DNA from: Crotophaga sulcirostris
Lineage: Eukaryota; Chordata; Aves; Cuculiformes; Crotophagidae
Direction: 5' to 3'
DNA length: 64,000 nt
NCBI GenBank assembly: GCA_013397455.1
Contig: VYZB01000145.1
Location: 738,843-802,842, forward strand
Shown: piece after piece, positions 52,586-63,827 of the stretch
Layout of the letters: the number at the start of each line of letters is the position of its first letter
Position numbering within the stretch: position 1 is the stretch's first letter
Notes under the pieces: model-generated
Seen by the model: only the letters and a program-made list of their open reading frames with translations
Databases searched by the model: none
What the model was told of the DNA's origin: nothing
Program-made: the position numbers and the translations under genes

Positions 52586-52688
52586 GATAGTGACAACCTC
52601 TGGTGGGATGCCTTTGCAACTGAATTTTTTGAAGATGATGCAACCTTAACCCTTTCATTTTGTTTGGAAGATGGACCAAAGCGATACA
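52586..52688 (+). CDS. LDB2: LDB2 internal coding exon (LIM domain-binding protein 2 / CLIM1)
   Basis: This internal exon of a LIM domain-binding adaptor starts in phase 0 with GAT AGT GAC and reads DSDNLWWDAFATEFFEDD followed by ATLTLSFCLEDGPKRY. It ends with the first base (A) of the next codon, so it is 103 bp: 34 codons plus one base. LDB proteins are nuclear cofactors that self-associate through an N-terminal domain and bridge LIM-homeodomain, LMO and GATA/bHLH complexes at enhancers. By recalled numbering this exon covers about residues 45-78 of a protein of roughly 370 residues, the start of the self-association domain. ATEFFEDDATLTLSF matches the LDB2 paralogue; LDB1 has T for the first A and MLTITF in place of TLTLSF. 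An AG acceptor lies directly before it and GTAAGA directly after it. I saw neither the preceding exon (ending ...SRTE) nor the next (starting TIGRTLIPR), which fits long flanking introns. It is probably coding exon 2, but the exon number is an inference. Confidence 0.95.
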
Positions 52689-52694
52689 GTAAGA
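52686..52694 (+). promoter_or_regulatory. splice donor of the LDB2 exon
   Basis: The exon/intron junction reads ACA|GTAAGA, close to the consensus CAG|GTAAGT. It leaves one base of a codon (A of a Thr codon, ACN), so the following intron is phase 1. This agrees with the LDB family sequence, which continues with Thr after the KRY encoded here. Confidence 0.92.
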
Positions 52695-52906
52695 GATATG
52701 TTTTTTGTTCTAATTTTAAGCCAGAATTTCTAAACTGATCTTATCTGTAAGAGACAGGTGCAAGCTTGGCAATGAGAGTCACCCCTTTGTATTCAGTGAC
52801 TATCAGGTTCCATTAAAAAATTGCATGGGTTGGGAATCCTCTTTTTTGTGGAATTCATCTACATTTCGTTACATGAAAATAAATTATTTCCTAATGGATT
52901 AGGGCG

Positions 52907-52940
52907 AATAATGCAATGTAATTAGGAAAAATAATGCAAT
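52907..52940. repeat. Short direct repeat, AATAATGCAAT twice
   Basis: An exact 11-mer at 52907-52917 and 52930-52940, spaced 23 bp, in an imperfect 23-bp tandem. Each copy contains ATGCAAT, which resembles POU/octamer half-sites. It lies about 220 bp after the LDB2 donor. Confidence 0.75.
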
Positions 52941-55900
52941 ATAATCTTTGGAATTCTTTAATTAATTTGCTCTGGCTGTGCTCCTTGTTAATTTGGTTTC
53001 CACAAACATTCATGTGTTGAGTCTTGTGGGCAAAACTGTTCACAGAAAGGGAACTTTGCTGCAAATTTCAGTATTGTTGCTGGAAGGGCTTCCAGGTTTA
53101 AACAGGACCAGAATTTAAAAACACCAAAAGCTGAATCCTTGTTGGTAGATAATCATTATTCTGCCAGCTGCGTGGATCTGTGTTGTTTGCACACATCAAG
53201 GACCTGCCCTGGATGTTGTCTGAACAGCAGTGGAAGCCTAGAATACTCTCAGTCAGGCACTAAGTGTAAGCTTGAATAAAGGTGAAGCACTGGATAAATC
53301 TCCTGGCATTGGTACCCATTGCCCACATATGTTGAGCAGGAAAAAAATGGGTAAAATTCATGGAACAAATAGTTTGAAGTGAATAATTCATTCAGCTTTA
53401 GCACTAAGCAACAAAGAGATAAATAAGCATTGAAAAACTGCATTGCCAATTGTTTAACTGCATTCAGAGTGACCCCTGCTTGTCGGTGACAGCTTGTGGT
53501 CTCTGCTTAATGTTCTGAATCTTACAAGGTTCTTCTTTTTTCCTTGAGAGTGACTGATTTTCAGCCTATCACTCATACTTCTAATTCCTTTTATCAATTA
53601 TCTCAGGTATTTATTTGACAAGTGTTACCTTCTCCTGGAGAAAAAATAACAGCCACTTTGAACGCATGTTGTGGGATTATTGCTGACAGAATTACAGTTT
53701 CTTGCCTTTCAAAGCAAGTGATAACTCTGTAAAGGTCCTCAAATTACAGCCTATAGCAATGTTGGTAACAGCTGATCTGTCCTGATTAGGTTGAGTCAAC
53801 TTGTCAGGTATCAGATTTGCTAGTTGTGTTATCAGTCCAGGAGGCACAGATACATCAGCAAAAAAGCAATTAATGTCCAGTTAGATCAGAGGGAGTTGTG
53901 TTTCTGGAGAAGTGTTCTATATGAAAGAATTTATCAAAGAGTAAAATATTCTTCTTGTCACAAATACTTGATCATGGTTGTTCTATCTGTGACTGGGACA
54001 GTTTGGTGTGGGGGAATACTGTGATTCTTAGTGTTGTTGCTGATAAGCGTGATTGAAAGGTCAAATTATGATGGGCACGTTTCTAAAAGCCACTAATACA
54101 CCGGTATTTTCCTCTGGTTTTGATTTCTGACCATCTGCACAAGCTGGTGGTGTTATTCACAGCATCTGGAATTAAATCTCGCACACAGAACTCATTCTGT
54201 TCATTTATTTACATAATTCTGAACTGCAGTACTGGTGGTTCTTTCTAAGGTGAGTAGTATTCCTGCTTAGGGATGCTCTAAAGGACCTGCTGGAGCTGTT
54301 CCAGCCCGGGACATCCTTTGTCATCTGAGAGCAGCCTTGGGGGTGCCAGGGTGTCTGAGTTCTTGCCCAGGGACACCTCCAGCGTGGCTTGGGGACAGCA
54401 CGAAGTGGAGGTTTTGTGCGTTGAGAGCAACACTCTCTTCCTACCAGGGAAGTTTGTGTCTACAAACATGTCTAGGAGTTGAAAACAGAGCAGTTTGTTC
54501 CCCTCTGGATGCAAGAATTAGCAGAAAACTGCTTCTACCTGTAGCAGATCCTGGCTGAGCAGAGACACCTGACCAAGGTGTCCATTTGAGACATGTGCGT
54601 GCTGCCTTACAACGATGGAGGGTCCTGGTGTCTCTCAAAGACCATCACGTCACCCAGGACCTTTGTTCCAAGTACCAGGTGAAATTGCTGGCCCATGGGC
54701 TGGGGCTCCTGGTAAATGAGCCAGAGTGTGCTGAGCGGTGGCAGCACCAAGCGTGGAGTTTGGGAAGAGATGGAACAAGAGGGTCTAGTCTCCATGTCCC
54801 CAGTGAGACACCTGCCTCCCCACCCAGCCTGCACACTCTTCAGTGCAGGGTGGGCACTGAAAGCACTGGAGCTGGCTGAGAGGGAAGAGAAGAGACAAAC
54901 TGCTTGTTCCTGCACTTGCAGGCACAAATAGTAACGGGGAGAGGCAAGATTGGGCCCTAGAAAAGAGAAGCAGGCATCCACTGAGAAGTCTTTTACAGAG
55001 CTGAAAGTGATGAAAGATGCCGACCTCTTACCTTTGCTCCAGGATTCAGCTCAAAATTGCCTCCCTTTGTCTTGCTTCAGGTTTACTTACATTTCTGACA
55101 TTGATTGTGGCTGCCACTACATTTTCTTTCCTTTGGGCAATGGCTTCCCTCTTTTGGTAACTGGAATATTCTCTTCTGGAGCAAATAAATTCCAGGAAAA
55201 AATCTTGGGTTGAGGCGGCACAAGTAGTTTTTTGCTGTCCATGGCCACAATTTTTCTGTGGGTTATGGTGATTCCCAATCCCTTTCCCAGGAGGAGCACG
55301 GTGTTTTGCCCCAGGTTCCTTCTTCAAAGCCCCCAAGAGCGTTGTGGGAGGCTGCTGGGAATTTGCATATTCTCTTCCACTCTTTTATAATCTTCACTAC
55401 CATCCCTAAACCCCTCTGGGCACTTGTTTTCCTTGCTTGTTTGAAACTTTTCTTTGCCATAGGTTTCCTGTGGCAGCCTTTTTCCCAGCTGGTGCTCCCT
55501 TACCTGGACAACCCAATCTCCCAACCAGTGCAAATGCTCAGAGCACGTGAATCAGGCCTGTAAATCATTGTTTGTGTAAGATTTTGTAAAAAATAATACT
55601 TTTACTTGCCTCCCTTTTCTTTTAACTTTTAATATACAGTTCTGTACAAGAAACTGTTAGGATTGTAAAATCTTTTTTTTTTTTTTCCTCAGAAAACTAA
55701 GCTGCTTATTTAATTTCATAGCCCCAAACTGAAGCTTCATAGAAAACGGCAAATATTTTTAGGCCTGCCTTTCACATTATCATGTTTTACAGCATTCCTC
55801 TCCATACTGAGAAAAGCAGTTTTTCTCCCTTTCCTACTCTCATTGTTGGGTCTGTAAGGTTTCTCCTTGACTATCAGCTCTGAGAGTCCTTAATTTGTAG

Positions 55901-58429
55901 GGAACAATAGATATCGGTCAAAGCGGGGCTTTAAGTCCTTGGGTTATGTTTACGTGGCACAAAACAGTGCTATGTGCTGATACTCAAGCTAGCCTTAAAT
56001 ATGCCTGTAAATCTGTGTGGCACAGCTTGTATAGATACTACCTATGCTCTGGGAAGAGGAGAGGTCTGTTAGTTCAGTGATCCACCAGTGCTAATTAATT
56101 TGATTGCCAGGTTTGTTAGACCTCGACCAGTTATCTTTGCAGAACACTATTCTGCCTCGGATGCACGTGCGCTTGTAAGCCCAGCTCAACTTTTCATGCA
56201 GAGATTCTGTGTCAGACCTGAAGTTGCTTCTGTACCCACCTTTGCAGCTCTTTTTGTCTTTCTTCAGTATTTTACTTCTGTAGATGTAAGAACTTTTCCT
56301 TCTGCAATTCTGCCTCCCCAGTACAGCATTCCAGAAAGAAAATATTATCCACTGAAAATGTGTGGTTTTCTCCTGCTTGCTCATGCCCCTTAGCTATGGT
56401 CTGCTGTTACCTATGAACCCTACTTATGTTATTAAATTCTATGTTTAAATGAAGTTTTTAATGAGAAATGCTGCAGAAAATGAAGATATATTTTAATGTA
56501 ACAAAAGTGTAAATTATGCATTTTTCTCTACTCTGATGTTTTGGCTACAGTGAGATGGAGAGAAAGCTCACACATTCCAATGCCTAAAAGCATTCAGAGA
56601 TGCTACCTGTTTTAAACTGCATTGAATTATATTCAAGAAAAACTTAAGAAGTAAACACATGAAATTAATTTTACAGTGAGAGCAAAAAGGAATTTGTTTT
56701 AATTTATTACGCCCTGGTTTATTGAGTGAAGAAGTAAAGAGGATTTAAACAAAATCAAAAAAAGGAAATATACCTAATGGAGCGCACTTCCCCCCCCTTG
56801 TTGTGGATAAAACATATTCGTTTCCCGTTAAGAGCCTTCTATCCTTGTAAAAGAGTAAATACTAGACTCTGATCCATTGTTGCCCAGGTTCTTTGTTTCT
56901 TAGAGACAAAATATTTCCCGAACAGATAAGAGAAACAAGTTTGATTGACAGCTCTTAGCAGAGTCTCATCAGCTGCTGTGCTGACAGCCTGGTGATGCAC
57001 ACTGTGCTGATGTGGTAGGGACTGACAGGTGATTGACAGCCCAAGACTGTGGAGACAGGAAAGATGAAGCATGCTCAGTAAGAATAATGTGCAGTGTTTA
57101 TGCAGCACTGCAGAGAATAGGAGCTAGAAAGTTAACTCTTTCAGAGCAAAGTGCCAGTGCATGCCATTGCCACTGTACAGAAAATTAGAGCTTGTGCGCG
57201 TTTCTGTTCACTCAGTGCTTTCTGTTCATGGAGGAGCTGTATCCTGGGAGGGAGTGAAAGTATGAGCTATCACATTTGTAGCTGTAAAAAATATTTAGGT
57301 ATGATGGAGTCTTCAAAATGGATTTATTTAAGCCTATAGATATAGAATTTCAGGCACTTTTTGTGGGCATTCATCGCCCAACTTTACATGGCATTGCATA
57401 ATGTTATACAACAGAAGTTTCATAAGGAACAAGTTGAGTTTTTTTTCTCTGTGTGTCCCTAGAAAAATGTAGTGATTTTGGTTTTACTGTTGCTCTGAAT
57501 CTGTAGCTGTATAATAGAATAATGCATTTGTGTTATAATTGCTCTTGCAGTTTGTGTTTGGAATGTACAATATAACTGTGCCATGCTTTGCATTTTATGC
57601 GCTTACTGTTCACTTTCTCTATTTGGTGCATGAACACTGCCCGGTTATTCTTCATTTCTTGATTTTTTGATAGCTGGAAAGCTAGAGGTTCAGTTTTCTG
57701 GGCGATAGTTTCAGAGTACAGTGAACTTTGGACCAAATGGAAAACCCATCAGCTTCAAAGTGTTTATGTAAGCGTTCTATGTGCCTTTAGAATATATTCC
57801 ATAGGCGGATCTTGGACTTTGCTACAAATTATTCAGTGAATACACAGGGAGGGAGCTGCAAGATTCCTTCTACCTCTGTGTCTGTTGATAGCCTGGGTGA
57901 TACAAGCGACTTTACAGCCTTTGTTGGGTGACTTCAACAGTTGCAATGGTGGAAAGCTGTGGCTGGTGGGCGTTTCTTGCAAGCAGACACAGTTTGGGAA
58001 TAAACAGGGCTATGGCTTTGCCACACATTACCAACTTGCTTAACTGTTGTCAAAAGGATGGTTTCGCGAGGCTAGCACGCTGCATTATGACCCCAGGTTT
58101 CTGTAAAACTGTTGTCTGGCTTCTCTCACATAACTCTTACAGAGAAAATTAAATTTGCCAAGAGAAACAGATTGTAGTGTTTCCAGGAACATGCTCTTTC
58201 TTTTTCCTTTTTTTTTTTTTTTTTTTTCCTAGAGAAATTCCAGTCATTAAACATGATTTGAGCATTCGGGTACAACACTGTAAATTGGCCTAACTTAGTC
58301 AGTGAGACACATTATTCCATGTGAATGCCTGGTCTTCATCTTTGTATATCGCTTTTCTAGTTTGTTTGGGTTTTTTTTTTTTTTTCAGAGCTTTTTTTGG
58401 CAACACTTCCAAGTTTAACTTTGTAACAT
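52941..58429. other. Intron segment without recognised genes
   Basis: Positions about 54280-54960 are GC-richer than the surroundings, with open frames up to about 124 codons on both strands but no recognisable product. Three long T runs are each followed by an AG (55673-55692, 58208-58232 and 58371-58388). They resemble splice acceptors but no plausible exon follows. Nothing else was recognised. Confidence 0.55.
58208..58227. repeat. T20 homopolymer
   Basis: Twenty consecutive T residues followed by CCTAG. It could be an inverted poly-A retroposon tail, but no retroposon body was recognised. Confidence 0.9.
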
Positions 58430-59120
58430 AGACAAAAATTTTGTTAAAATCAGGTCTAAAAGGTCCACAAGTACCTGTGGATCACCACTAGCACATACAC
58501 CCAGTTTATGATTTCTGGTACTTCTTAAAACTGATGTTTTTAGGAGTTCTCAATCTATTTTACATATGCCCTATTCAAACTGTATATTACTAATTTTTAG
58601 TAAGAATATAAGCAGTCCCGCAGTAAGTCAATGCATTACAAGTGCCTTAAGTGTATTACACCTCTGCACTTAGCTTTGTCACCCAAACTTCTGTAAGCTC
58701 ATCAAAGAATAAAATGAGATTTGTTTGACAAGACCTATTTTACATAAACCCATGTTGACTGGCATTAATTACATCTCTCTCACTTCAGTCTTCATCGGTT
58801 AAAGTATAATTTTTTTTTCATTATTTTGTCTGGATTGATATTGAGCAAGTGCATTATGTTATACACTTAACCTGACCATGTAGTGTCCCTTCTTAATGAC
58901 CAGCACAACAGTAGTGGGGTTTTTTTAATTCCCCCTGTAGTTCTCTTTTTTTTTTTTTTCATTACTGTTTTGTAACACCACATAGAAATGTGCAAAAGAA
59001 ACTCTTAGAATTGCTAACTTTAAAACATTTGCTCCTAGTAGATACTATTTGAGATCATTCTTAGCTGCTGATGGATTAGGAAGCACTTTTCATTTCAACA
59101 TTGTTTCCAAAAGTAGAACA
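58430..59120 (-). mobile_element. Old CR1-type LINE fragment, antisense, with RT motif
   Basis: The complementary strand follows a CR1-like LINE reverse-transcriptase region. The phrase AAACCCATGTTGACTGGCAT at 58747-58766 reads on the minus strand as codons for S-Q-H-G-F, the QHGF motif of non-LTR reverse transcriptases. Flanking phrases such as AATCTATTTTACATATGCCC, TTTGTCACCCAAACTTCTGT and CATTATTTTGTCTGGATTGA appear in the order typical of the family. Multiple stops and T-run expansions show that it is inactive. Weaker similarity may continue to about 59450, so the end is uncertain. Confidence 0.65.
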
Positions 59121-59592
59121 AAAAAGCTTTTTATATATTGATGTTAAGAAATTTTCTGTTTCCAAATTAAGTTAAAATTCAAGGTCTTGCTTATTTTCTC
59201 TAGTCCATACTGTCATGTTTTTTTCACTGCCAGCATCAGCATCTTATTCTAATATTTTATGTTCCATAATGTGTTTTTTTCAAATTCCTTTCCTCTTTTC
59301 TCGCTTTATTTTTGCATTCTGTATTCATGATCATTACCAGGGATTTTCTTCCTTCTGATTATTGCCTTAATTTTTCTACTAAGTTTTTTTGCTGAAGTTG
59401 TTTTCTTTCTTACAGTATAGTTGTGGTTTTTGTATATCTTATCAAGTCTGTTTAACAGATTCTTGATTTTCATGCATAGTTTTTATCAGTATTTTGTCCC
59501 ACTCAGTTGAGTTTTGGTGAATCGAGTGTATTGAAGCACCAGCTGTATCTCTCCCTGTTGCTTGGAATTGCCTTTTATTGTCCGTACAGAAT

Positions 59593-59616
59593 GGGTGGCA
59601 TTTTTGGGTGGCATTT
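59593..59616. repeat. Short direct repeat, GGGTGGCATTT twice
   Basis: An exact 11-mer at 59593-59603 and 59606-59616. It is flanked on both sides by GTACAGAA (59583-59590 and 59617-59624). It sits just before the sense CR1 fragment and is probably a local duplication. Confidence 0.8.
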
Positions 59617-59624
59617 GTACAGAA

Positions 59625-59940
59625 ACGCGGTCTGACTGGAGGGTGTCCAGAGGAAAGCAAAAGTCTTGAAAATAAGATTTACTGAGAGAAATGAAAGTTT
59701 GTCAGTCTGCAGAAGAGAAGACAGGGGGAAAAGGAGAAGGGAAAATGGGACATAATAACAGGACCTATCAAGGAAAGGCTTGTGGTCTGTTTCCATATCC
59801 ATGATGAGAAGGAGAAGAGATACTGGCCTTGAATTGCATTGAACAAGTACATTCAAAGGTTGGTTTCTACTGATAAGAAAAGCGAGGTGCTGGAACAGAT
59901 TCCCTGGTAAGGCTGTGGAGCCTTGGCCAGCCAAGGGGCT
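59625..59940 (+). mobile_element. CR1 LINE 3' fragment, sense strand
   Basis: On the + strand the sequence follows the familiar 3' part of avian CR1: CTGGAGGGTGTCCAGAGGAA, then a degraded middle with CATAATAACAGGACCTATCA, then GGTTGGTTTCTACTGATAAG and GAGGTGCTGGAACAGATTCC, ending near CTGTGGAGCC. The usual short terminal repeat of CR1 was not seen, so the 3' end is truncated or decayed. It lies in the opposite orientation to the CR1 fragment just upstream, so they are separate insertions. Confidence 0.65.
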
Positions 59941-60368
59941 GTGTCTGACCCACATCTCCCATTCCCTTGAGTCACTGGTGCCAAAGCGAGCACCAGCTTT
60001 CAGCCCCATGTTCACTTCAGGCTCAACCATCGCAAGTTCTGGAAGGATTTTCTCATCTTGGGTGCTAAACTTTTTGTGATTAAAAACACCTTACTATTTC
60101 TCATTTTTAGCAATATGAATAATGCTTTTCTAATACTGTTGGCTATGCAAGACATCCCACATGAATCTTCCACGGATTTCCTTCAGAACCTGCATTTTTC
60201 TTTTTCCTTCTGGTTCATGATTTGCAATGAGCAGATCTGAATTAGACCTTCACCTCTGCTCACTGCAGGATTGTTAGTTAACATAATGTCCCTGTGCTTT
60301 TGAGTTATCAGCACCTTTAAAATACAAAAGGACTTCTTTATTGTAAAGTGCCGGCCACGCGCAACGTT

Positions 60369-60387
60369 GTGTGCGTGCACGTGTGTA
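60369..60387. repeat. 19-bp alternating purine/pyrimidine GT/GC tract
   Basis: GTGTGCGTGCACGTGTGTA alternates purine and pyrimidine at every step and contains three CpG-type steps, unusual for this AT-rich intron. Such GC/GT alternation is the preferred type for Z-DNA. Confidence 0.7.
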
Positions 60388-60589
60388 GACACACAACCTC
60401 AGTTAGGCATGACATGGAAAGGTTTATCATAAAAACTGTCCTCTCAACCTCTTTTTCAAATATCTTACGGATAAACACAAGATTTCAGATATCTTACAAA
60501 TGAGTATGTCGACTTTCTTCTGCTTGTTACTAAGTATGGTGTACAATCAATGCCAGAGACCCCGCATCTGCAAAGTGGCACCTGGAAGT

Positions 60590-60930
60590 GGGCTACGAAG
60601 CGCCTGTTGTGAATATTGCACAATTATATATAGACTCTAATTGCAATGGCACACTGAAATCCCAGTCAATCAGATTGATTCTGCTGCTGTATAAACAGGT
60701 TAAGCGCTAAGCCCTCTTTGGGAGAAATCATAATATAATAGGACTTGATACGTTATAGGAGTCTGGGGTCCATTTGGAGAGCAGGAAGAATAAAGGCAAA
60801 ATTAACATGCGAGAATCACAGTGATTTATGGGCTTTTACCCTGCCCAATACAAATAATCCCTTTGTTGTGGTTGACTTTTGTTCACCTGTTTGGTCCAAA
60901 TTACACAGTGTTCTCTCTGCTGGGGACAGT
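60590..60930. promoter_or_regulatory. Candidate intronic cis-regulatory element
   Basis: This stretch has few homopolymer runs and several compact transcription-factor-like sites. They include GAATATTGCACAAT (C/EBP or POU-like), TCTAATTGCAATGG (homeodomain), and TCAATCAGATTGATT (60666-60680), which contains the inverted repeat AATCA-GAT-TGATT resembling paired PBX/MEIS-type half sites. ATAAACAGG (forkhead-like) and a second homeodomain-rich part follow. The judgement rests on motif appearance only; conservation could not be tested. Confidence 0.25.
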
Positions 60931-61640
60931 GTTAATAAAATGCTGGAAACCCATGCAAAATGATGGAAGTTAATACCTTTTTACACCAAAATATTAAACA
61001 ACTTTTCACTTCGCGTGTGATGGCAGTTGCAAAGAATTGGTCAGTGCTTTTCTGTTTTCCTGAATAACGAGCAGGCAGATCAGTGTTTGGCTTCAAATGG
61101 CTTCAGTACATTAAATATACATTGTGAATTTTTTTCAAAATTTAGAAATAAAAATGTTGCTGTACTAAAGTACTTTAAAATATTTTTTTGTTATGAAATT
61201 CGACCATTATTCCTTCAGCTTTTAAAATTATCAAATATTTTTTTAGATGGGCAGTTAATATGTGTTAGGTTCTTGCAGAAAAGACTTCTAACATACTTAC
61301 AGAGTTCCTGTAAGAAACAAGACTCAGTCTGAATATTCATCAAAATCTAGAATTTTATTTATCTTAAGAGTCAGGAAATATTTTTCTTATGCTTTTTTTT
61401 TGATTTTATTTCTTTTCTTTTATTACACCTATTGTTTCTTTTCTAGAAGTGAAAAACCCCACTCTGTGAATACCTAATCGATGTCATAAAAAACTGAAAA
61501 CCTTGTGGCACAGCATATTTTCATATTGTCACCTCAATTCTAGACCAAAGAGAGGCATTTAACTAATTTTAGTAGTTTTACCCCCAACTGGTATAAACTA
61601 CAATGCTTTGGAGCGTAAGTTATTCCTAATATAGTGTTGG

Positions 61641-61681
61641 GTTTATTACACAAATACATGTTTGTGTTTACTACACAAATA
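61641..61681. repeat. Diverged 25-bp tandem pair
   Basis: GTTTATTACACAAATA (61641-61656) and GTTTACTACACAAATA (61666-61681) differ at one base and lie 25 bp apart, giving an imperfect tandem duplication. Confidence 0.75.
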
Positions 61682-63801
61682 AAATTTTAATAAAATTTTT
61701 ACATTGTATTTCAATGATGCAGTAGTGCTGTTGCACATGATGCACCTTATTTTTAGGCACTCGGTATTTACTGTAGTGCCATATTTTTAAATTGCTTAGA
61801 AGAATACAATATGCAGCATCACCAAAATTATGAAATCTTTATAGAAATATATTTAAACTGGGTCAGCTGCAGCACCACGATTAGTAGAAATAGAGGCAAA
61901 AGATGACTCTGGACACAGAGATACTGTTCCCAATTCCATATTGGAAGGTTCCTTGAATTAATGAAGTCATGAATTTTTTTTAAAAATATCTGCTGTGTAT
62001 GAGAAGGCTGAGATATTATATGGTGGCTATCATTCTTTATCATATTGAATTCTGTGCTCCAAATTATATTACCTTTAAAAATGTTGCTGACATTTTGCTG
62101 TTCCACTATTCTAATCCATACAGGTTTTATACCATAGTATTTTAAGTTCATTCTGGTGCATATAGCAGTGTAAGCAGTACCTTGCATTTCTTTTTCTTCT
62201 CTCCTTGTTTTCTCAAAGAAGTGGGTTCTCTGAAGTACTTGCTTAGGATTTTTCAAGACAAATGCAGCCAATAGATTGATGCTATTAAAAGTTTAAATCA
62301 GAGAGGACCGTTTATAGGAATATATATTGGATTTGGAACAGAGTGACTGAGATTTGTTATATTCCTTTGGTTTTGTGGAGTTCAAACTATTGTTCTACTG
62401 AACTCCTGGGAATGTCCTGTGTCCTGAAGGTCATTGTTTGGTGCCCAGCTCTGCCTGCACAGAAAGAAGTGCGAATGTAGGTGCAGCATTCTAGAGCTGC
62501 TTCTTTTTGAAGGGTCTTGGCTCCAAGGCATTGAAAGTTAGTGTTGGTACCTTAATTTTGTATTGTATGGGAAAGGCAAGAGAAGGAGGGCGGGCTGACT
62601 CTGATGGACTAGAGGTGGCCTGGTCTGCTGAGGAGGCAAAGCTGCAGTACATGGAGTCAGCTGCAACCTTGTGGTTTTCCTGTGTCTGTTTCATTGCTGT
62701 CACCAAGCCAAGACATGTGGATCGTCATTCGATGGTTGAGAGAGGTGTACTGCTCAAATGTGCTACCACGCGCAGGTTGGTCTAGGAGATGGTGATGGTA
62801 CTTCCATACATCTACTCCAGAACGAACCGCCCCCTTCAGCCAAAGAGGCTTTTCTGCCTTGACTACAGTGTCTTGAAAGTGCTGTTATCAGTGTTGCCTT
62901 TTTCATACCCTTCAGCTTGAAGCAGCTGCTTTTCATGTGTGAAAACTGGGCTAATCTTAGAAGTTTACCATTTTGGATACAGTGGAGGAATGTGTGTGGA
63001 GAAGCACCAGTGGGCAGCTATTTATTCAGCAGCAGCTTTTGAGTCAACATCATCTGTACAGTTCCCCTGAAAGTAGATGTTGACCATTTTGTTGTATCTT
63101 TTAAAAATCCATTACTGCTCCTATCTCCATTGGGGTATGAAAAAAAGGCTTTTATATACAATTTTATCTAGTCCAGAAGTATTAGAATACTGTGTAATTC
63201 AATTTTATTTTTTTCTTTAATGTCTAGACCTGAATTAATAGGGCATTACTTTTCATCCTGATATCAATCTTGTTCCTTTCATTCAGATCCAAATTCCTTT
63301 GTAGTACATGATTTAATTCACTAAAATGAGGTAAAATGAAACTCTGGTCTGGGGAGCATTAAACTTACATATTTTTTGGTGGCACATGTGATAGCAGCTG
63401 CCTGCTGTACAACTGTTTGTGTTTCCCTCCCCTCTTTTAGTTGCTCACAGACTTTAAAACTTTTTTCGCTCTCAAGAACCGATTATCTACATTTGTTCCT
63501 CTCTCCCCGCTGCCATTCAGCCTTAAGGAAAATCAGTTCATCCATTATTAAATGAGATTAGAGAGATTAAAAATACACTTTTCTTTTATAAAATCAAGTC
63601 TCTGTGGCTTTTTCTTTTTGAGCAATCCTGAACTCAGACTAGCTTGGTATTCCCTAACTGAGGGTCAGTGCTTTCTTTTGTGGCAAATTAGCTTTGATTT
63701 GACAGCTATTTTTGTTTCAAGATTGTATGCACACCAGCTTTTCTGCTGAGGCTTGGCTCTTAGGGACAGTTGCACATGCATGGCTGGCTATGCATCAAAT
63801 C

Positions 63802-63827
63802 CCCTTTGGATTCTGTAATCCAAAGGG
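63802..63827. repeat. Short perfect hairpin, 11-bp stem and 4-nt loop
   Basis: CCCTTTGGATT (63802-63812) is the exact reverse complement of AATCCAAAGGG (63817-63827), with loop CTGT. There is no following T run, and nothing shows a function. Confidence 0.8.

Noticed and set aside
58208..58232. T20-CCTAG as the acceptor of the next LDB2 exon
   Set aside because: The sequence after the AG does not encode the expected IGRTLIPRYF continuation and soon meets stops in the phase required.
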